From positions 61,032,111 to 61,096,110 of the forward strand of contig CM053166.1 of NCBI GenBank assembly GCA_028571685.1: a stretch of DNA of 64,000 bases. Reading direction: 5' to 3'. Shown here one piece after another: positions 23,022-35,716 of this stretch. This DNA is from Heterohyrax brucei. Its lineage: Eukaryota > Chordata > Mammalia > Hyracoidea > Procaviidae. Under the pieces are notes generated by a model. The model saw only the letters and a program-made list of their open reading frames with translations, ran no database searches and was not told where the DNA came from. Numbering within the stretch: position 1 is the stretch's first letter; every line of letters starts with the position of its first letter. The position numbers and the translations under genes were made by a program.

Positions 23022-26000
23022 TTTATTCTGATTAAGCGAAAGCATACAATCCAAATTAATTCTGCATGCTCACCTATTTGCATCTCCTTCTGCTCTCCTT
23101 GGGCAGTGACAGCACACTGCTCCTTTTCTCTCTATATTTGTCGTATCCTCTGAACAAGCTCCTGTCCCCTCCTCCGCACCCTCCTCTCTCGCATCTAGAA
23201 AGAGACCAGTAAAACAGCATCCTACAAATGTATAGAACATACACCATATTGTCACACTGTGTCCCCAAGTCCAGTCCATTTTTGTCCAGAGAGTTGGCTT
23301 CAGTAGTGTCTGATCAGGGGAAACCATAGGTCTGGAGCCCACACTCCCAAGGGATACCCCTGGCTGTCAGACCATCAGTTATCGTCTTTTAGCAGAGTTC
23401 TTGAGATGCACTCCCTTTTTCTCATGTTGCCACAGGGACTCTACATTTCAAGCACCATCATTGCTGTCTTTGGTGGTGACTGGGCACCATCTTGTTCTTC
23501 TGGTCACATGCTGATACAGTCTCCCATTCACATGGGTCCTTTTGTCTCCTGAGCTCTTTTTTTCCTCATGTCTTTGTTGTTCTTGGTGATCATTTGTTCC
23601 AGATGAGCTGGGACCATTTGGTGTACCTAACACGGCAGCTTGCTAGCCTTTAAGACCCCAGATGCCACTCACCAATATGGGGTGCAGAAGACTCTCTTAG
23701 CAATAGGCTAGTTATGCCAACTGGTCTCTATGTCCCCCCAAAGCATGGTCCCCAGACCTTACCCCTGCTACTCTATCCTTGCAATATTGAGTTGAGATTA
23801 CCAGAGTTTTCATTTTATGGTGAAGTCCAATTAAGTTGATCTACTTTCTACCATGTGTTGTCACTGCTTTTACCTAATCAAATTTCTATCAACTAATCTA
23901 TGACCAACCCTCTCCCTCCCTATACACCCTTGTAGCCATCAAAGAATCTGTTCTTCTATATATAAGTCTATTTGTAAGTCCTTGTATCAGGGGTCTCATA
24001 CAGTATTTATCCTCTTGCGGTTGACTGATTTCACTCAGCATAATGTCTTTCAATCAAAACCAGTTTATGAGATGCTTCCTTAAATCACCATTGTTCTTTT
24101 TCATTGCATAGTGTTCCATATGTACCATAGTTTGTTTATCCATTCATCTGTTGTTGGCCATCTGGGTGGATTCCATCTTTTTGCTATTGTGGACTGTGAT
24201 GCAATAAACATTTGTGCGCATATATCTGTTTGTGTGACAGCCTTTGTTTCTGTAACATATATTCCAAGCATTGGGATTACTGGATCAAAGTTTAAATCAG
24301 ACTTTAATTTATACATATCATTTTAATTTCCTCTCCATCAGAAAGGGTTATATCTAGTGTAAGATATTCCTCTTTTTAGCTTGATGATATCATAGTTCTT
24401 GTGTTCAGATCACTGGTCCTCTTCTTTTAATACTGTAGCTTTGATTGAGCTTTATGACTTCCCTAACTGAATAGGATTCTGGGTGCTGTGTCCTGCATTG
24501 CTTCCTTAAGTATACACTTGATATTTTTGTTTTTCTAAGAGAAGAGTTTCAGTATTTCTGTAGTTTGGGTCTAGTTTTTACAAAGCCTCTGAGCTTCTGT
24601 TTATCTGCGAATGTCTTAATTTCATCATCATAACTGACAGACAATTTTGTAAGATGTATAATTCTTGGTTGAAAGTTTTTCTCTTTCAAGTCTCTGAATG
24701 GGTCATCCCTGCTGTCCTCTTGCCAATATCACTTCTGCCAAGAATCAAACACCCACAAGCTTCCCTCTGTATGTTAGCTTTGCTTTAAGCGTCACTGCCT
24801 TTAAGAGCCTCTCTTTATATTTCATTTTATTAAGCTTGATTATAATATATTTTGGTGTCTTTCTTTTGGTGTCTGGTTTTTGTGGCATTCGATAAGCATC
24901 TCAGATGTTTATGTTCTCTTCTTTCGTAATTTCAGGGAAGTTGTCTGTCAGCAACTCTACAACAATACTCTCCGCATTTTCAGCTATCCTTCCCTGTTTA
25001 GGAACTCCAATCATTCATAAATTATTCCTGTTAATAGAGTCCCAAATATTTCTTAATGTTTTTCATTCTTGTTTCTTTTCTCTGCTTTCTCCTCATAAAT
25101 GCTGATGTCAGTTTCTGTATCCTCAAGCTCACTAACTCTGGCTTCTATCTCCTCAATTCTGCTCTTTTGGCTTTGGACTGAATTGCCTAATTCTGCAATT
25201 TTATTAATGATCTGCTGGATTTTAGATCATTGACGTTCCATCAGTTTACATAGCTTATTTGATTAGTCATTTTGTTCTGCTGCATTTTGTTTAATCTCTG
25301 GGAGGGTTCCATACATAATTCTTTTATACCGGACCTCTGATAGTTTCTGAAAAGCTTCTTCATCTGGGAAGTGTTTTGATTCTTTATTTTGGGAGTTTTC
25401 TGGAGTCATGCTGGACTGCTTCTTTAAGTAGCTAGCTAAAGATTGTTGCCTTTGCACTATCTAGAAGTTGTTAAGTTTTTCTGGTGTTACCTCAACAGGA
25501 GCTGAGGTGTAGTTCTAAGAAGGGAGTTGGTCACCAGCCACCACTGTGTATTCTAGTGACTGAACCTAGGTGGACTCTCTAGGGTGGCAGGCACTGATCC
25601 TGGCTGACAAAGATAGTGTCCTACTTTTGGAGTCACTTGGGGGCCATCAACCAACACTATGATACGGATCAGTGAAGGGTAGAGGAAGTGGTGCCTGGCC
25701 ACTCAGCAGTCAGTTCTCCAGGTGATCTTATTTTGAAAAGGTACTTTACCACTAAGCAAGGAGTTGTCCAAACAGCTGCCAAAATCAATTAGGCTCTCTG
25801 GTGTGGCAGTCTCTGCCTATTGGCTGACAATGAAAGCACCTTATAGACTGTCCACAGATTCTACGACATGGTTCAAAGTAGGGAGGGGTTATGGCCTTGC
25901 TGCCATTCTCTTCCAGGCCCCACTGATAACTCTAGGCACCACTGTCCTAAACACAGCTTTTCTACTGGAGAAGCATTTACCAGACAGGCACTGCTTCTCA

Positions 26001-26522
26001 GTGTGGGAATTAGCCCCAGATAAGACCTCCAGATGGATCACTCTGGCTTCCAGATAACCAAGGGGCATCCTACCTGAGCTTCCCTTCTTGCTATTGAACA
26101 GCAGAACCCATGGTGCAGCTTAGAAACAAGAGGACAAAGGGGAAGTGGTGCCTTCGGTCAGCAGCTGAGCTCTCAAAACGTGGCTATCCGAAGCACAGTC
26201 TCTGTTGCAGTATACACTGTTTACTTAAGCACTGTAGTGTGACATATTTGCTGGCTTGTGCCCAGTTCCCACCTTGCAGAAAATAAAGAATGTGTTAGTA
26301 CCTGTAGTCCTGCCAAACAATGATTCTGCAGAGGCAGGACTCAGCATTCTGTTGCTTTGTGTTAGAGAGAGGTAGTTTCCCCTTCACTGGTGTCTGCCAG
26401 ATCCTAGGGCTCCCCAGATGTCCACACTACTCCGTTCAATTATCATTCCAGGCCTTAGTTCCCAGAACGAATCGAGAAGTCCTGTGTCTAGTCTGCCATC
26501 TTGGCCCTGCCTCCCAAATATG
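23022..26522 (-). mobile_element. L1 lacking most of ORF2, with target duplication
   Basis: On the minus strand the element starts at about 26515 (GGAGGCAGGGCCAAGATGG). It has a 5'UTR down to about 25465, ORF1 (25465-24690) and the ORF1-ORF2 spacer (24690-24320). The spacer is joined near 24300 directly to the last ~200 bp of ORF2 and a complete 3'UTR ending at 23022. The 11-bp flanks catatatattt (23011-23021 and 26523-26533) are identical, so this is one insertion about 3.5 kb long. Confidence 0.85.
24690..25465 (-). pseudogene. L1 ORF1p remnant
   Basis: The minus-strand frame ending at 25263 reads 'SSMTPENSQNKESKHFPDEE' and 'GTLPEIKQNAAEQND', the ORF1p N-terminus. The rest of ORF1 (coiled coil, RRM region near 25090-24880 and C-terminal domain near 24800-24700) is present but has stops and frameshifts. 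In an element without ORF2 this would be the only protein, as in half-L1 (HAL1-like) elements. Confidence 0.75.
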
Positions 26523-26621
26523 CATATATATTTATAAATGTATTAAGAAATTTAGTTGATGAATACACATCAAACATTATTGTTTTATTTACTTATTTAT
26601 TTTAAGAGAAATGTTTCTATA

Positions 26622-26810
26622 TAACAGAGCCCCGGTGATGCAGTGGTTAAGAGCTCAGCTGCTAAACAAAATGTGGCTGTCCAAACCCACCTGCCACTCC
26701 TTGGATACTCTATGGGGCAATTTTACTGTCTTTTGGAATCACTGTGTATCAGAATTGACTTGCATGGTAACAGGTTGGCAACTATTTTTACCTCTTATTT
26801 CTTCTGTTGT
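26622..26810 (+). mobile_element. AfroSINE, well preserved
   Basis: A complete plus-strand copy. The tRNA-like head is 'gccccggtgatgcagtggtt' with 'aagagctcagctgctaaaca'. The B-box equivalent is 'gtccaaacccacctgccact', the body is 'actctatggggcaattttac', and the tail is 'tgtatcagaattgacttgca'. The two open frames of 94 and 72 codons overlap the SINE. Confidence 0.9.
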
Positions 26811-27179
26811 TCTATTTTATTGGCTACCCAGAAAAACCCAGTGCCATCAAAATGCCCATAATACTGTTAAAATAGTAACATTTATCTTTTTTTGATTGCT
26901 AGGGTAATGATTCTAAGGTTTTACTCCTAACTGCATAAAGGTTTGTGATATACTTCATCATATTAAAGAAGTTGTTTTTATGATTTACTGAGATTTTAAA
27001 ACGAGAAACGTTAAATTTTAACAGATTCATTTTCAGCACTTTAAAAATTGTATTTACGGGGTGGAGTCAAGATGGCAGACTATATCCCTCTGGAAACCAA
27101 GACCTGAACTGATAATCAAACGGAGCCTTCTGGTCACCAAGTGAGCCCCCAGGACATGGCACAGGGCTCACAGGATGAG

Positions 27180-27663
27180 ACACCTGAGAACACGGAGAGT
27201 ATTGTTGCTGAGCTGCTGACAAAATAACTTCCCAGAAATCATGAAGGAAGAGAATATAGACATCTCAGATGCATATCCTACACCACCCAATATAGATCTC
27301 AAAAGAAAGACTCCAAGACACATTATAATCAAGCTTAACAAAATGAAACAAGCAGCAACTCTTAAAGGTAGCAACACTCAAAGCAAAGCTAACATTCAGA
27401 GGGAAACCCTGTAGGCTTTCATGAGATTTCTCAGCAGAAACCATGCTGGCACAGAGACAGTGGCATGACACATTCAAAGCCTTGAAGGAGAAGAACTTCC
27501 AACCAAGAATTATATATCCTGCAAAACTATCTTTCAAATACAAAAATGAAATTAAGACATTCCCAGATAAACAGAAACTCAGAGACTTTGTAAAAAACAA
27601 ATCCAAACTACAAGAAATACTGAAAGAAGTTCTTGGCTTTGGCTTAGAAGAACAAGACCACTA
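27180..27663 (+). pseudogene. L1 ORF1p, C-terminal half
   Basis: ORF1p sequence from the RRM region on. The 73-codon frame at 27443-27663 carries 'RQWHDTFKALKEKNFQPRII' and 'NKSKLQEILKEVLGFGLEEQ', the C-terminal RNA-binding domain. It is nearly identical to 56300-56537. A stop in 'LLTK*' near 27225 and the missing N-terminus make it non-functional. Confidence 0.8.
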
Positions 27664-28110
27664 ACTTTACCTTTTAGAATGACACATTACTCAGAACTCT
27701 ACTCAGTTAGGGAAGGCTCCAAAGTCAATCACAGCTTTAATACGGAAAGAGGCAATCCAGTGATTATCATGAAAACTATGGTACCATCATATTAAAAAGA
27801 GGGATGCACTACAGTCATTATAGTCCTTCCAGATGGAGAGAAAGATGACAAGACTGGTAGTAATTAAAATAGGGTTTACATATAGTTTATTAAGAGGGAT
27901 CATAGGGGCAGCTGTAAAGCACAACAAAGATGTAACATACCACATCAAGAAATGTAACACAGGAGTCTCCAAGCCAAGCACCATCAGGAGTCTCAACAAC
28001 TACAAAAACAGCTTTGAAAAACGTGAAAAATCAACACAAAAAAAGAATGTCCCAGAACAGACTAATAAGAACAACAGAGAAAACATCAACACAAAAACAA
28101 ACATATCACA

Positions 28111-29175
28111 ATGGCAGCAGTGAACACATACCTATCGATAATTACATTGAATGTGAATGGACTGAATGCTCTAGTGAAGAGACATCGAGTGACATCTTGG
28201 ATCAAAAGACATGACCCATCCATATGTTGTCTACAAGAAACTCACTTGAGACCTAAAGATAGGAACAAACTGAAAATTAAAGGATGGAAGAATATATATC
28301 AAGCTAACAATGAACAAAGAAGAGCAGGGGTGGCAATTCTAATCTCAGACAAAATCAATTTTAATGTAAAATCCACCATCGTGGACAAAGATGGACACTA
28401 TTTATTGCTGAAAGGTTCAGTACACAAGCAAGACTTAACCATATTAAATATTTATGCACCTAATAACAGAACACCTAATTACGTTCAAGAAACACTGACT
28501 ACGCTCAAAAAAGTTAGATGATTCCACAATAATAGTGGGAGACTTCAACACTCCACTCTCAATACTGGACAGATCATCTAGAAAAAAGCTTGGTAAAGAT
28601 ACAGAAGCCCTCACTGCCACAATTAACCAACTAAACCTCATTGATATATGCACAACTTTTCACTCATCAGCAGACAACTACACCTTCTTCTCCAGTGCAC
28701 ATGGAACATTCTCCGGAACTGACTGTGTTAGGACATAATGCAATTCTAAACAAAATCTATACCACTGAATTACTGCAAAGCATCTTCTCAGATCATAAAG
28801 CCATAAAAGTTGAAATCAACAGCTGAAAAAAAGATAGAAAGTGGAACTCTTGGAAACTGAACAACAGCTTGCTCAAAAAACCATGGGTTATAGAAGAAAT
28901 CAAGGATGAAATAAAGAAATTCATGGATTCCAATGGAGAATGAAAACACTGCCTACCAGAACCTATGGGGTACAGCCAAAGCAGTGCTTAGAGGTCTGTT
29001 TATTTCCATAAATGCACACATCTGGAAGGAAGTAACCAAATCAAGGAACTAACACTACAGCTTGAACAAGTAGATAGAGAACAACAGAGGAACCCCTCAG
29101 GCACCAGAAGAAACCAGATCAGGCCCCAAGAAAATAAAATGATTAATGACAAATCTAACCACAGATGTAAAAGAA
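28111..29175 (+). pseudogene. L1 ORF2p endonuclease remnant
   Basis: The ATG at 28111 opens 136 codons of the apurinic-like endonuclease: 'LSIITLNVNGLNALVKRHRV', the catalytic-Glu motif 'CLQETHLRPKDRN', and 'RAGVAILISDKINFNVKSTI'. A frameshift near 28518 is followed by 'GDFNTPLSILDR' (28535 on) and later 'LHGTFSGTDCV', where functional L1s have the Asp-His-containing motif. The frame decays beyond 28830. Reverse transcriptase is absent because ORF2 is deleted from about 29190. Confidence 0.8.
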
Positions 29176-30525
29176 CTATGCTTTAAAAAAATTCTTCTAC
29201 ACTGCTGGTGGGAATGAAAAATGGTACAAACTCTTTGCAAAGCAATTTGGTGCTTCATTAAAAAGCTAGAAACAGAAATATCATATGATCCAGCAATCTT
29301 AGTGCTTGGAATAATACTGCAGAAATAAGGGCTGTCACATGAACAGACACATGGACATGAATGTTCCCTACAACACTGTCCATAATAGCAACAAGATGGA
29401 CTCAACCTAGGTTCCTATCAACACAGTGGAACACTATGCAATGATAAAGAGCAATGATGATTTTAGGAAACATATCATAACCTGGAATCAACTGGAAGAC
29501 ATTATGCTGAGTGAAATCAGTCAGCTGCAAAATCACAAATATTGTATGAGATCACTATTATAAAGACTTAAGAAAAAGCTTGTTCACAGAAGAAAATACT
29601 TTTTGATAGCTATAAAGGTGGGAGGGAGGGCAAGTGTTATTCATATATTAGTCATTAAGAATCTGGTTAGGTGAAAGAAGTGACAACAGGAAGTAGCAGG
29701 CAAGTTAGTGTAAGTGACTATACTATAAGCTAAAAGTTTTCTAAATTCAACCCAACATTTCAAAGGACAGAGTAGCAGGAACAGGGGGTAATGGGGAGAT
29801 AATGTTTTCAGGGGACATTGTGGTCAACTGGCATAGGTAGTCGTCTTCCTAAGAGAGTCTTCTGTACCCCATATTGGTGAGTGGCACCTGGGGTCTCAAA
29901 AGCCAGCAAGCTGCCGTCTGAGGAACATCAATTGGTCTCAACCCAGCTGGAACAGATGACAACAGAGAACATCAAAAACAAGGGAAAATGAGCCCAGGAG
30001 ACAGAAGGACCTTTATCATTGGGAGACTACATCGGCACGGGACCAGAAGAACTAGACGGTGTCCAGCCACCACCAAAGACAGCCCTGACAGGGGACACAA
30101 CATAGAATCCGTGATGTAACACGACATACAGAGGTGTGCAGATCAAAAACTCTGCTGATAGACCAGAATAGATGGTCTAACTACTTGGAGGGTAGCTGCT
30201 AGCTCAGAGCTGAAACTCAAACTGAAGCCAACACTTCAGACAAAGAATGGACTGGAGATGAGGACAAAGTGACGCATGTGTTGTATGTACTTTATGGTTT
30301 AATACATATATGAGGTTGTCCTGATAGTTTCTTTTTAGAGGGGAGAGGAGAAGGTGGGTGGGTGGACAGTGTTAGTTACATGCATACTGGAAGCAGAGAG
30401 TGAAAAATAAGAGTGTGCTGTTACTGCATGAGGAGAGCAGAGTTGCAGAGAGATGGGTACTCAGGGTTTTATATGGAAAATTGACTTGGGTTGTAAACAT
30501 TCACTCAATCACAATAAAAAAAATT

Positions 30526-32222
30526 GCAAGACTGTACTGTAAGAAACCAAAAGAGACCTATAGAAGTGGACAAACCTACCTTGGTCATGGATAAGAAGAC
30601 TCAACATTGTAAAAATGTCTATTTTACTCAAAGTTATGTACAAATACAATACAAATTCTAATGACTTTTTTTTAATAAGATGGAGAAACAAACTACCAAC
30701 TTCATATGGAAAGGGTAAGTAAAGCATTACTGAAGAAGAACAAAGTGGGAGACCTCATACTACCTAACTTTAGAAACTATTATACTGTTACGGTAGTCAA
30801 AACAGCCTGATAATGGCATAAAAACAGATACATAGCCCAGTGGAACAGAATTGAGAATCCATACATAAAATCATCTACCTATAAGCAGCTGTTATTTGAT
30901 GAAGACCCAAAGTCTATAAACTGGGGAAAAGACAGTCTCTTTAATAAATGGTGTTTCCATAAGTGTATATCCATCTGCAAAAAATAAGATTTATATCTCA
31001 CACTATGCATAAAAACTAACTCAGAATGGATCAAAGATTTTAATATCAAATCTAAAACAATAAAGATCATGGGAGAAAAATAGAGACAATATTGAGAGCC
31101 ATAATGCACAGCATAAACAGACTACAAAACTTTACTGAAGATGTGCAAACACCAGAAGAGAAAGCAGATAACTGAGAACACCTAACAAATACTTATGCCC
31201 ACCAAAAGACTTCATCAAAACAGTAAAAAGATAACCTAGGGTCTAGAAAAAGATTTTAGCACCACACATCTGATCAATGTCTAATCTTTACAGTCTACAA
31301 GATTCTTTAAAACCTCAACATGAAAATGATAAATAATCCAATGAGAAATTCAAATAAAAACTATGAGATACCATTTCACCCCAACAAGGCTGGCATTAAT
31401 TCCCCCCTCAAAAAACCACAAAACGATAAATGTTGGAGAGGTTGTTGGGAAACTGGAACACTTCTACACTGCTGGTGGGAATGTAAAATGGTATAACCCC
31501 TTTGGAATTGATTTGGCACTTTCTTAAAAAGCTTGAAGTAGAAATACCATATGATCCAGCAATCCCACCTCTTGAAATATATCTTAAAGAAATCAGGGCT
31601 GTTACATGAATAAATAAGTGCACAGCAATGTTTATTGCAGCAGTGCCCACAATAGTAAAAAGGCGGAATTAACTTGTGTGTCTTACAATAGACGAACTGA
31701 TAAACAAACTGTGGTATATTCGCAAAATGGAGTACTATACAGTAATAAAGAACAACAGTGATCTTGGGAAACATAACATGGATTAAATTGGAGGACATTA
31801 TGTGGTGTGAAATTAGTCAACTGGAAGAAGGATAAATATTGTATGAGACCACTAATATAAGTACTCAAGAAATGGTTTAGCCAGCCAAGTGCCGTCGAGT
31901 CGGATCCGACCAAGTCTTTGATGGTTAAGGGGTGTGGAGGGAGGGAGATGGGTATTCATTAATTGTATAGTAGATAGGAATTGGGTTGGATGACGGGACT
32001 GACAGCACGAAGTAGAAAGGTGGTCAGCACAGCTGGACTAAACAAAAAATAAAGAAGTTTCCTAAATAAAATACAACATTTCGAGGGACAGAGTGGTAGG
32101 AACAAGAGTGTGGAGTATGGTTTCAGGGGGCATCTAGGTTATGTGGTGTAATAGAGCTTTTTTAGAGAAACTGTTCTGCATCCCATTTTGATAAGGGTAA
32201 ACTGGGGTTTTAAAAACTAGCA
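30526..32222 (+). mobile_element. L1 segment, ORF2 3' third and part of 3'UTR
   Basis: ORF2 sequence from 'gaagactcaacattgtaaaa' (30594) to the ORF2 end, then a 3'UTR that stops at 'aaaactagcaagcag'. There the next L1 begins with its 5' end. Only antisense frames stay open (140 and 80 codons at 31376-31798). A small deletion is present near 31340. Confidence 0.75.
31880..31910 (-). repeat. tail-only AfroSINE/RTE fragment
   Basis: A 31-base piece inside L1 3'UTR contains CGTCGAGTCGGATCCGAC on the plus strand. This is the reverse of the tail at 57345-57377. Nothing else of the SINE is present. No clean target repeat is visible, and about ten L1 bases seem to be replaced. Confidence 0.7.
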
Positions 32223-33770
32223 AGCAGAGGGAGGCAGGGCCAAGATGACAGACTAGGCACATAGCTCCTCAATTCCCTCTGAAAACTGAGGCCTGGATTA
32301 ATAATTGAATGGAACACTCTGGATACCCAGGAAGCCTTAGGATACACCATAGTGTTGTCAGATTGGACTACACACAACTAAACGGGAAACTACCTCTCTC
32401 TGATGAGGTAGAGTGGGCTGAGCCCCACTCCTGCTGACTTGCTGCTTGGGTGGACTGCAGGTCCTGATGCTTTTCTCCTGGCTTTTTTTTTTTCTTCATG
32501 AACCAGCAAATAAGCTGAACTGCAGTGCCAAAGAAAACAGTGTATAGCATGGCAGAAAGACGGTGCATGGGATAGCCACATTTTCAGAGCCGAACACCTG
32601 ACTGAGAACACCACTGGCCTGTCACCCTCTCTTTTCTGAGCTCCCTCATAGATTCTGCTATTTCTCAGCCAGAAGGGTAGCTCTGCTGGGATTCCATATT
32701 GGTAGGCTGGGAAGCAGAGTCACCCAAGCGGAGGCCTCACTAGGGTATAATTCCCAAGCTGAGAAGCAGTGCCAGTCCAGAAAGTGCCTTTCCAGCAGAA
32801 AGGCTGTGTTTAGCAGTGTTACCTTATGGGTAGGGCCCAGCTGAGGATGGCAGCAAGGTCATAACCACTCCTTACTTTGAACTATGTCATCATATCTGGG
32901 GGAGGGCCAAAGAGCTACTTACATTGTCAGCCAGAAGGCAGGGCCTGCCACATCTGATGGCCTCAATGATTTTGCCAGCTGTTGGATAGCTCCTAAATTT
33001 TTAAAATAAAACTACCTGGAGAAAAAATTGCTGAGCAGCCCAGCAGAATCTCTTCCAGCCTTTACTGACCCACATCATAAGATCGATTGACAGCCTTCCA
33101 GAGACTCCATAAGTAGGCCACCATATTTGTCAGATAGAAGGCAAAGCATGCCATCCCTGGAGAGTTCACTGAGACCAAGTACTAGAGTACACAGAGGCAA
33201 CTGGTGACCAAATCCCCTCTTAGAACTACACTTTGTCTCTTGTTGAGGTAACACCAGAGAAAATAAACAGCCTCTCAACAATCAATCTCTAACCATTTAA
33301 AAAAACAGCTGACCATGGCTCTGGAAAACTCCCAAAATAAAGAATCGAAACACTTTCCAGATGATGAAGACTTTCTGAAGCTATCAGAGGTCGAGTACAA
33401 AAAAAATTATATATAGAACCCTCCTAGAGAATAAACAAAATGCAGCAGAGCAGAATGAAAAATTAAGCAAGCTATTTGAACTGATGGAACATCAATGAAC
33501 TGAAATTCATCAGATCAATAACAAAATTACAGAATTAGGCAATTCAATCCAAAGCCAAAAGAGCGGAATTGAAGAGACGGAAATTAAACTTAGTGAACTT
33601 GAACATAGAGCAACTGACACCAGCGTTTATGAGGAGATATCAGAGAAAACAGATAAGAAAAATGAAGAAGTTAGAAACTTGTGGGACTCTGTTAAGAGGA
33701 ATAATTATGATTAACTGGAGTTCCTGAACAGGGAGAGATAGCTGAAAATACAGAGTATCAACTGACAAAC
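32223..33770 (+). mobile_element. L1 5' end with ORF1 start
   Basis: It starts 'gggaggcagggccaagatga' and has a full 5'UTR (32226-33313). ORF1 begins at ATG 33314 (MALENSQNKESKHFPD...) and breaks after about 30 codons, with coiled-coil and early RRM sequence recognisable to about 33755. At 33771 it switches to antisense L1 ORF2 sequence, so its 3' part is missing or displaced. Confidence 0.75.
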
Positions 33771-33912
33771 TAAGGTGATTCTTACTTTTTGTGTTATTTA
33801 TGTGGTTGACTACATTGTCTTTCTGATGCTGAACTAACCTTGCATCCCTGGAATGAAAACGAATTGATTATGATGAATTTATATGCTGTTGAATTCTACT
33901 GTTTGAATTTTG
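33771..33912 (-). mobile_element. L1 ORF2 fragment (RT region)
   Basis: Antisense of the segment around 58690-58830 of the full-length L1 ('gtggttgactacattgtctt', 'aaccttgcatccctggaatg'). It is joined at 33912 to an L1 3'UTR in the same orientation, skipping the rest of ORF2. Confidence 0.7.
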
Positions 33913-35572
33913 TTGCAAGGGTCAGGGGCTATGCTCGTAGGGGAACCCTGAAGTCGCTGGACAATCTATTGTGGTCTTTTAGTGGAGATCTCAGGGTGCA
34001 CCCCTTTTTATTCTTGTGTTGCCAGTGCAACTCAACTTTGTGAGCTCCATCGTGGCTGTCACAGGTGGTGGCCGGGCACTATCTGGTTTTTCCGGTCCCA
34101 AGTCGATGTAGGCACCCACTCATGTGGGTCTCTCTGTCTTCTGGGTTGTCTGTCTTTCCCCCATGTCGTTTTAGTCCTTGATCATCATCCGTTCCTGCTG
34201 AGTTGGGACCATTTGCTGTGCCCTCGGATGGCAGCTTGGCAGCTTTTAAGACCCCAGATGCCACGCACCAATGTGGGGCACAGAGAGCCCTCTTAGCAAT
34301 ACGCTAGTTGTGCCAATTGGTCTCGATTTTGCCTAAGAGCATGGTCCCCTGCCCCCTGCCCCAGCTACTCTGACCTTGCAATATTGGGTTAAGATGGAAG
34401 GAGCATTCAAGTTATGTTGAAGTCCACTTAATATTATTCTTGTTTCTAATGTGTGCTGTCACCGATTTCACCCAACCAAATTTCTACCAGCTGTCTAATC
34501 TAAACCCTCCCCACCTCACCCACTCTCCCTCCCCTCCCTTGCAGCCGTCAAAGAGTCTTTTCTTCTATGCATGTCTGCTTTTGAGTTTTATCGTTGAGGT
34601 CTCATACAATATCTGTCCTTTTGTCTCTGACTACTTTCACTCATCATAATATCTTCCAGTTGAAACCAGGTTATGAGACATCTTCTGGAATCATCATTGT
34701 TCTTTATCATTGCATAGTGCTCCATTGAGTACATATACCTCTGTTGTTGGGCATCTGGGTTGATTCCATCTCTTTGCTATTGAGGACTGTGCTGCGATAA
34801 ACATTCTTGTGCATGTATCCGTTGGTGTGAATGGCCTTGATTCTGTAGGATATATTCCAAGTAGTGGAATTACTGGGTCAAGTGGTATATCTGAATCAAT
34901 TTTTTTTAAGGAAGCGCCAAGTTGCTTTCCAAAGAGGCTAGACCATTTTGCAACCCCACCAACAGTGTAAAAGAGTTCTGCTTTCTCCACAGCCTCTCCA
35001 GCATTTGTTGTTTTGTGTTTTTTGGATCATGACCAAACTTGTTGGGGTGAGATGGTATCTTATTGTAGTTTTGATCTGAATTTCTTTAATAACTAAAGAT
35101 CATCAACATGTCCTCAGGTGCTTTTTGGTTGCCTGCATCTCCTCTTTAGAGAAATGTCTGTCCATCTCCTTTACCCATCGCTTAATTGGATGATTTATCT
35201 TCTTCTTATTGATATTTTGTAGTACCTTGTAGATTATGGAGATCAGGCGTCGGTCTGATATAGAGTTGCCAAATATTTTTTCCCATTCTGTAGGTGGCCT
35301 TTTAACTCTTGTGATAGTCTTTGGATGAGCAAAAGTGTTTGATTCTTAGTAGTTCCCATTTATCTATTTTCTCTTCTGTTGATTGTGGTTTGTTTGACAG
35401 ATTTTGAAGTCTGTCTCCATTGTGTATTAAAACTTCTATTGTTGTTCCTACTTTTTCTTGGATGAGCTTTATTGTTTTAGATTTGATATTTAGGTCTTTT
35501 ATCAAATTTGAGTTGGTTTTTCTATAAGGTGTAAGATCTGGATCTTGTTTCAACTTATTGCAGATAGATATC
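33913..35572 (-). mobile_element. L1 3' part, left of the retrovirus
   Basis: Minus-strand L1: 3'UTR at 33913-34660, ORF2 3' end at 34690-35566. It lacks the last ~300 bp of the usual 3'UTR. The sequence resumes at 44571 after the retrovirus, with the six bases GATATC present on both sides. Confidence 0.85.
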
Positions 35573-35716
35573 TGTCAGGAGCCATCCCTAGCTGGGTTTC
35601 GGGAACACGAAGGGGTCGGGTGGCATCGGGAGGAGGAAAATGACAAGAATGAGACAGGAAAGAGTTTTGGAGAAAAATGGCAGCCCCTGAGGTCTGTCTT
35701 CCTTTATTTTTTATAG

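Larger units (their letters stand above)
27055..30525 (+). mobile_element. L1 with two internal deletions
   Basis: It starts 'ggggtggagtcaagatggca' with only ~110 bp of 5'UTR. It then jumps at about 27167 into the middle of ORF1, continues through the spacer and ORF2 endonuclease (28111-29175), jumps near 29190 to the ORF2 3' end, and finishes with the 3'UTR and 'caatcacaataaaaaaaatt'. The first junction shares only a few bases between its two sides. Flanking target repeats are not clear. Confidence 0.8.

Noticed and set aside
27165-27175. Splice junction in L1 between 5'UTR and ORF1
   Set aside because: The bases at the joint do not match a clean GT...AG removal from the full-length L1; a few shared bases suggest template switching or deletion.
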